In this document: one piece after another, positions 59,654-64,000 of the stretch | Layout: every line of letters begins with the position of its first letter | Position numbering within the stretch: position 1 is the first letter of the stretch | NCBI RefSeq assembly: GCF_016859285.1 | Contig: NC_053412.1 | Coordinates: forward strand, 522,501-586,500 | DNA: 64,000 bases | From: Xiphias gladius | Lineage: Eukaryota; Chordata; Actinopteri; Istiophoriformes; Xiphiidae | Direction of reading: 5' to 3' | The notes under the pieces: generated by a model | Database searches by the model: none | Seen by the model: the letters and a program-made list of their open reading frames with translations, nothing else | Told to the model about the DNA's origin: nothing | Made by a program: the position numbers and the translations under genes

Positions 59654-60809
59654 TATTTGCAATGCAAATTTAAAAAATATTTAAGTGTATTCTATAAAAC
59701 TGTTCTGGTGTGTTGTATTTAATGGTTTTGTTGTTCCTCCACGTTTTATTATTTTCTTACTGTAAACCTAAAATTCTTCCAGTGATGTCTACAGACAAAG
59801 ATCACAGCAGGTGATTTTCAGATGATCTGCAGGTTTTTAAAAGAGTCAGGCATCTGCTTATTAAAGTTTTTACAGCAGAGAAATCTGTAATAAAGAGAGA
59901 ACTTTTCTTTCAGATTCGCTTCATCTCTTCACAAAGCTGAAATATTTAAGCTGCTGCTTCGTGACAAAATGAAAAGTTTCACAAGTTCTGAGATAAAATT
60001 TCTGAAGATAAAACAACACAGAAACTATTTTTCCTTGAACAACCCTGCGGGCTCTAAAATCTAAAGGAAGTTGCTGTTGCTCATCTTTCAAACAACCTGC
60101 AGAGTATATTAGTTGTTTTTTTTGTTTGCACAGTAAGAATGAGAATAATAATAGGACAAAAAGGCGAATTATTCTTTCAAAAGCTGAAACTAAATAGAAA
60201 ATGTCCCGAGCTCAGTTTTAAATATGTTTGAGAATAAGGTACATTTCCATTTGCTTGTCTTTTATAGAAGTTTTTGCAATAAAACAACAAATTCCAGAAA
60301 TGTAAAACAATCCAAATATATCTTAAAAATGTTTTTATGCTTGGCTGAGGCAGAAAAGTTGTATTGATAATTATGATATAAAGGCAGATGGAAACAAATT
60401 TTTCCAATATATAGTGATGTTGCAGGTCCTGTTCCTGTGCCTTGTTAGAATACAAAAGACAAACAGTGAAAAAAGTAAATAAAACTTCTTTATCTAAACA
60501 ACATAAAACACATTGTGCTTGCACTTAAGGTTCATGCTCTGGGTAAATCCAGCTATAGGTTATCACATTTTGATATATTAAATATTCTCCAAATCAGTCT
60601 TTTAAAATACATAAAACAGAAATACCAAAAATTGAAAAAGAGAAAATGGCTTCTTTTCATTTTTAAGTTCATGTTATCTTTTTACATGTCCTTTGCATTG
60701 AATGGCAAATCTTCAGAAATGAAACATTTTTTCAAATGTTTTTTTACACAGAAGCAAAATATTACAGAATTTACATAAAAAATAGTTAATGTAGCGGGTG
60801 TGTTGGTGG
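59654..60809. other. Convergent intergenic region before the BCO1-type gene
   Basis: AT-rich, with the AATAAA at 59889 on the plus strand and presumably the 3' UTR of the minus-strand oxygenase at the right end. No coding frame recognised. Confidence 0.5.
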
Positions 60810-63692
60810 TCAAACGGCAGTGGAGATAAAATGTCCGTGAAGGTCCATGTGGACATTGGCGGGGATGGAAGCTCTGGCAACTTCCTCTAAGTTTTTGGCA
60901 TTGAGGACGAGCATGAACGGAGAAATGCTTGGATCTGTAGAGATGACGGACGACAAGATCACTCCTGTCAGAAGAAAAGTGGGAACAGTCAGGACCAGAG
61001 AAGAAAAGATCCTTTCCACCCTGATGGTTTAATGTTGCTTGCGCTGTGACGTGTGTGAGAGTGTTGTTGTGGTTTCTAAGAAAAAGAATATCCCTCACCA
61101 TCGTCTTCCTCCACGGCTCCCGGAGACGCGACAAACACCGGTTCAGAAGGGTAGCAGCCCTCTTGATGCCATTCGATGTGTTTCCTGGCCACGATGTCGA
61201 TCTTTGCGATCTGGTGGACGAAAGAGTTAGAAGGGAATTACAAAGTGAGGTCATGGTATTTTGAGCCCTGCTAGCAGTGCTTGTCAAGGGATGGCAATGT
61301 CAGTTGGTCATTTGGTCCGAGACATTGGTCCAGACTGAGATATTTTGACAACTGTTGGATGGATTGTGATAAAATTTGGTTCAGACATTCATGTTCCCCG
61401 AAGGATGAAGTGTAATGACTTCAGTGATCCCCTGTTAACATTGTTTTTAGCCATAAATGTTAATGTCATAGGTTTCTCAGATATTTGTTCATAAACCAAA
61501 GTATTACACAGATAGAAATGTTGACATGATGATGGTGCTAGATTACCCTAAAAATCAGATTCATTATTCAGCCTGGCATTGTGTTCAAGTTTATTCTTTT
61601 GTTTTTGTGAATTATTTTTACTATTACTGGTTTGCACTAACCAGTGATAGTAGCGAGGGACGTATCCTTCTGGCCGTCGTAATTTTCAGGCAAAGCAAGT
61701 TGTAGTAGTGGTTTTTAGGAGCAGATAACTACAATTTAACAGTTGGAAGATTTGAATTTAAGAGTCTAGCAATGTTGGAAGATGATGTCTCCATTCTTAA
61801 TCAGGCCTGCAAAGCTGTGATTAGTCATGTAACCACAGCACCAGAGCTATTTGAATACCTGATCAAATCAGAACTGTGGGCGATTATTCCAAGGTCTGGA
61901 AAAAGACTAATGCTTGATGAAAGGTCGTTCATCCTCAGGGTACCTTGAATGTCCACACCGAAAGTCTTAACAATCCGTTCAATATTTGGTCAGATTTGCC
62001 TTAAAACCAAAATTGTCAACCAGCTGGTGGCAGTAGAGGAAAAGTCAGAGGATTACTGAAAACTATTTTTGGATTTTGATGGTGTTGTGGCCAGTCTGAG
62101 GTGTTTCACCTTGTTGGGATGAGGAGACCACGTGACCCTGGAGCCGTAGAAGTATCTGTACTTTTTACCATTGAAACTGTAGTTGATCCCCGGCAGCTCC
62201 AGGCCTGAGGAGTAATCATACTTGTTACGTTGGGAAAATGAAGATGCGTTCAGGTCAGACAGACTGACTGTGTGGATGACAAACCTTCGAACAGAGTGTC
62301 AGGCTGGCAGTAGACGGATCCGTCCTCCTGCACCACCGCCTGGGCCGTCGTGTTCGTCAGCGTCACCAGGTTGGTTCCTTTGGGAGAATCCTGGAAAACA
62401 AATCAACAGAAACTATTAATACAGACATGCAGTTCATAAAATGATGAACTGGAAAGTCAAACACATCCTTAAAGTGTTTCGGCGTGTATATTTGAGGTGT
62501 ATTTTTGAATCTAAGTGTACTTCATGGATGCTGAGCGGCAGGACGAATCTCTGGCAGACCGGTGGGGAGAAGCTTTTGTTGGACTGGATGAAGCTGCTGG
62601 TTTCTTGTTTCATGTTCTGGATGTAGAACATGTCGTACAGGTTGCTGTCCTTGTAGCTGATCAGGTCGAACACCACATGGCCGTCAGCCTCGTAGGCGTT
62701 GATGTGGTGGAAAACCACCAGGGCGTCGCCATAGAAACGGGTGCTCACCACCTTTCCCGTCTCTCTGTTGATGACGTGAAACACTGTCTGGGACAGAGAT
62801 AAAAAGAAAGGTCCTCTTACCAATCTGCATTTCTCACAAAGTTGACCATTTGCCCGTTTGTCATTTCTAGGAACAACTGGATTCAAAATCTTTGAATCTT
62901 TTTAAATAAATATTAATTGGGTGGACTCCACTCCAATGGGATGATCATGCTCTTTTGTGTCTGCTGGATGTGGAAGTAGACAGCTGTTTGCTCACTTGTT
63001 AGCCACCACACCTTAATAAGGTGATAATATCTATTAGATGTTATGTTTTTAGGTTGTTCTGCTGCTTCTAACAGGTGGCCAAAAAAAATTGCATCTTCAG
63101 CCAAAAGCATAGAGGACCAAGAATAGAACCCCGAGGAAACCCGCAAGTAATTAATGTTGGTGCTGGGTCTTTTGAATCTTTCTGCCCCCAATGTAAAAAA
63201 AAAAAGCTTGGTTTTAAAAGCGTGTTTTGTGTACTTTATGTTTTTGCACTTTTTACTAAAACCAGTTAGATCCATTATTAAGTTTAATAAGGTCTTATTT
63301 TTCTTGGTTTTCATTTAAATTAACTATATTTGCCCTGACGAAAGAAAAAAAACCTGGTTCTGTCCACTGCTGCTAGTGACAGTAATTAGTGTAGATAGAT
63401 CGTTTAGATAGATCAATTAGTGTAGGTAGATCATTGTCTTATCAGCAGTGAATAAAATTGGGAGGGCTTACAATGTCATCCTTGTCGAATTTGAGACAGC
63501 TCCCCCAGCTGACTCCTCTGAAATAGGCGGTGGCCAGTTTGAAGATGTCCAGCTTGAAGGGCTGCTCCACGAACACGATGTAGTTATCGGTCATGCCGAA
63601 GCTGTGGAAGTAGCTTGGGAACAGAGCGGATCGAAATGGAATCGCACAGACCTGCTGCACTTTGCTCAACGCCGGCTTTTTATTCTCTTTAT
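60810..63692 (-). CDS. bco1: BCO1-type beta-carotene 15,15'-oxygenase, last six exons
   Basis: Exons in reading order are 63692-63472, 62787-62521, 62390-62285, 62204-62110, 61210-61099 and 60964-60810, GT-AG and in phase, giving about 318 codons and a TGA at 60812-60810. They correspond to the C-terminal 60 percent of the family; the N-terminal exons lie right of the window. Blocks are SYFHSFGMTDNYIVFVEQPF, KLATAYFRGVSWGSCL, DALVVFHHINAYEADGHVVF, SVYCQPDTLFEG, YPSEPVFVASPGAVEEDDG and VHMDLHGHF. These include three of the four expected iron-binding histidines (YFHSFG, VFHHIN, LHGHF). EQPFKLDI and the MDLHG end are closer to BCO1 than to BCO2 or RPE65. The enzyme splits beta-carotene into two retinals. 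Fishes can have a second BCO1-like copy, so the paralogue is not settled. Confidence 0.9.
61280..62075. repeat. Two facing fragments of a dispersed fish repeat in a BCO1 intron
   Basis: Plus-strand copy at about 61280-61560 (gttggatggattgtgataaa, cagacattcatgttccc, gaccatcacc-like spacer, ataaaccaaagtatta). Reverse-strand fragment at about 61920-62075 (tggtggcagtagaggaaaag and ttgaatgtccacaccg). The family also occurs at 22330-22570. Edges approximate. Confidence 0.5.
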
Positions 63693-64000
63693 CTGAAACA
63701 GACAACTCAGTATTGTATGACTTTTATTATAATTATTATTATCAGATTGTGACCGCAAATTTTCGCGGCACCTTGCATTCAGTTTTACCTAGATGTCAGG
63801 GCTTTTTTTAATGGCACAATAAGAATAAGTTCATTCATTCATTATAAACTAAAGATGAATATCTATAGAACTAATGTAAAAGTGATAAAAGAAAGGAAAT
63901 ATAGTATTTAATATACTGGATGTTCATTTATAAAAAGCAAACAGCTACTCCTGCTGTTTGTTCACATTTGTGCTGATGTATTGATAAGGCCCTTCTTCTT
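63693..64000. other. Intron of the BCO1-type gene at the right edge
   Basis: No exon recognised. AT-rich; the next upstream exon must lie beyond 64000 because the first exon seen begins in mid-codon. Confidence 0.5.

Noticed and set aside
1-64000. tRNA, rRNA, CRISPR arrays, bacterial operons or viral genes
   Set aside because: None was recognised on reading both strands; a covariance-model scan was not possible here.

Overview
The window is vertebrate nuclear DNA, most likely from a ray-finned (teleost) fish. It has intron-rich genes with GT-AG splicing, abundant CA/TG microsatellites, and many relics of repeats that I recognise as typical of teleost genomes. All gene models below were assembled by hand from exon frame, splice-site phase and recalled protein families; no search was run.

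Layout from left to right. (1) 874-5099, plus: the 3' seven exons of an SH3YL1-type gene (end of the SYLF lipid-binding domain, a linker, a C-terminal SH3 domain). (2) 9461-15836, minus: a complete nine-exon SLC22-like organic ion transporter of 495 codons. (3) 17763-20660 or slightly further, minus: a small two-exon gene homologous to human C1orf115 (RDD1). (4) About 25302-32450, with a possible untranslated exon at 34.05 kb, minus: a TRERF1/ZNF541-family ELM2-SANT zinc-finger co-repressor with one GC-AG intron and a large G-rich VNTR in its first coding intron. (5) 36410-38869, plus: a complete three-exon LIPT1 (lipoyltransferase 1). (6) 40915-57841, plus: a complete 26-exon EIF5B (translation initiation factor 5B, 1203 codons plus stop). 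(7) 59441-59653, plus: a 70-codon open frame behind a strong splice acceptor, which I do not recognise. (8) 60810-63692, minus: the last six exons of a BCO1-type beta-carotene 15,15'-oxygenase that continues beyond the right edge.

The genes do not form a pathway. LIPT1 works on mitochondrial lipoyl enzymes, EIF5B on ribosomal subunit joining, BCO1 on retinal synthesis, SLC22 on transport, and the ELM2-SANT protein probably on histone deacetylase recruitment. The LIPT1-EIF5B pair matches the neighbourhood on human 2q11.2, but the genes that lie between them in mammals are not seen here.

I found no new enzyme system. The observations most worth checking are the microsatellites fused to splice sites in EIF5B and the transporter, the VNTR with an identical 132-bp duplication whose units carry splice-site-like junctions, the unrecognised 70-codon frame, a perfect 16-bp hairpin, and a roughly 0.8-kb polypurine tract upstream of the transporter.
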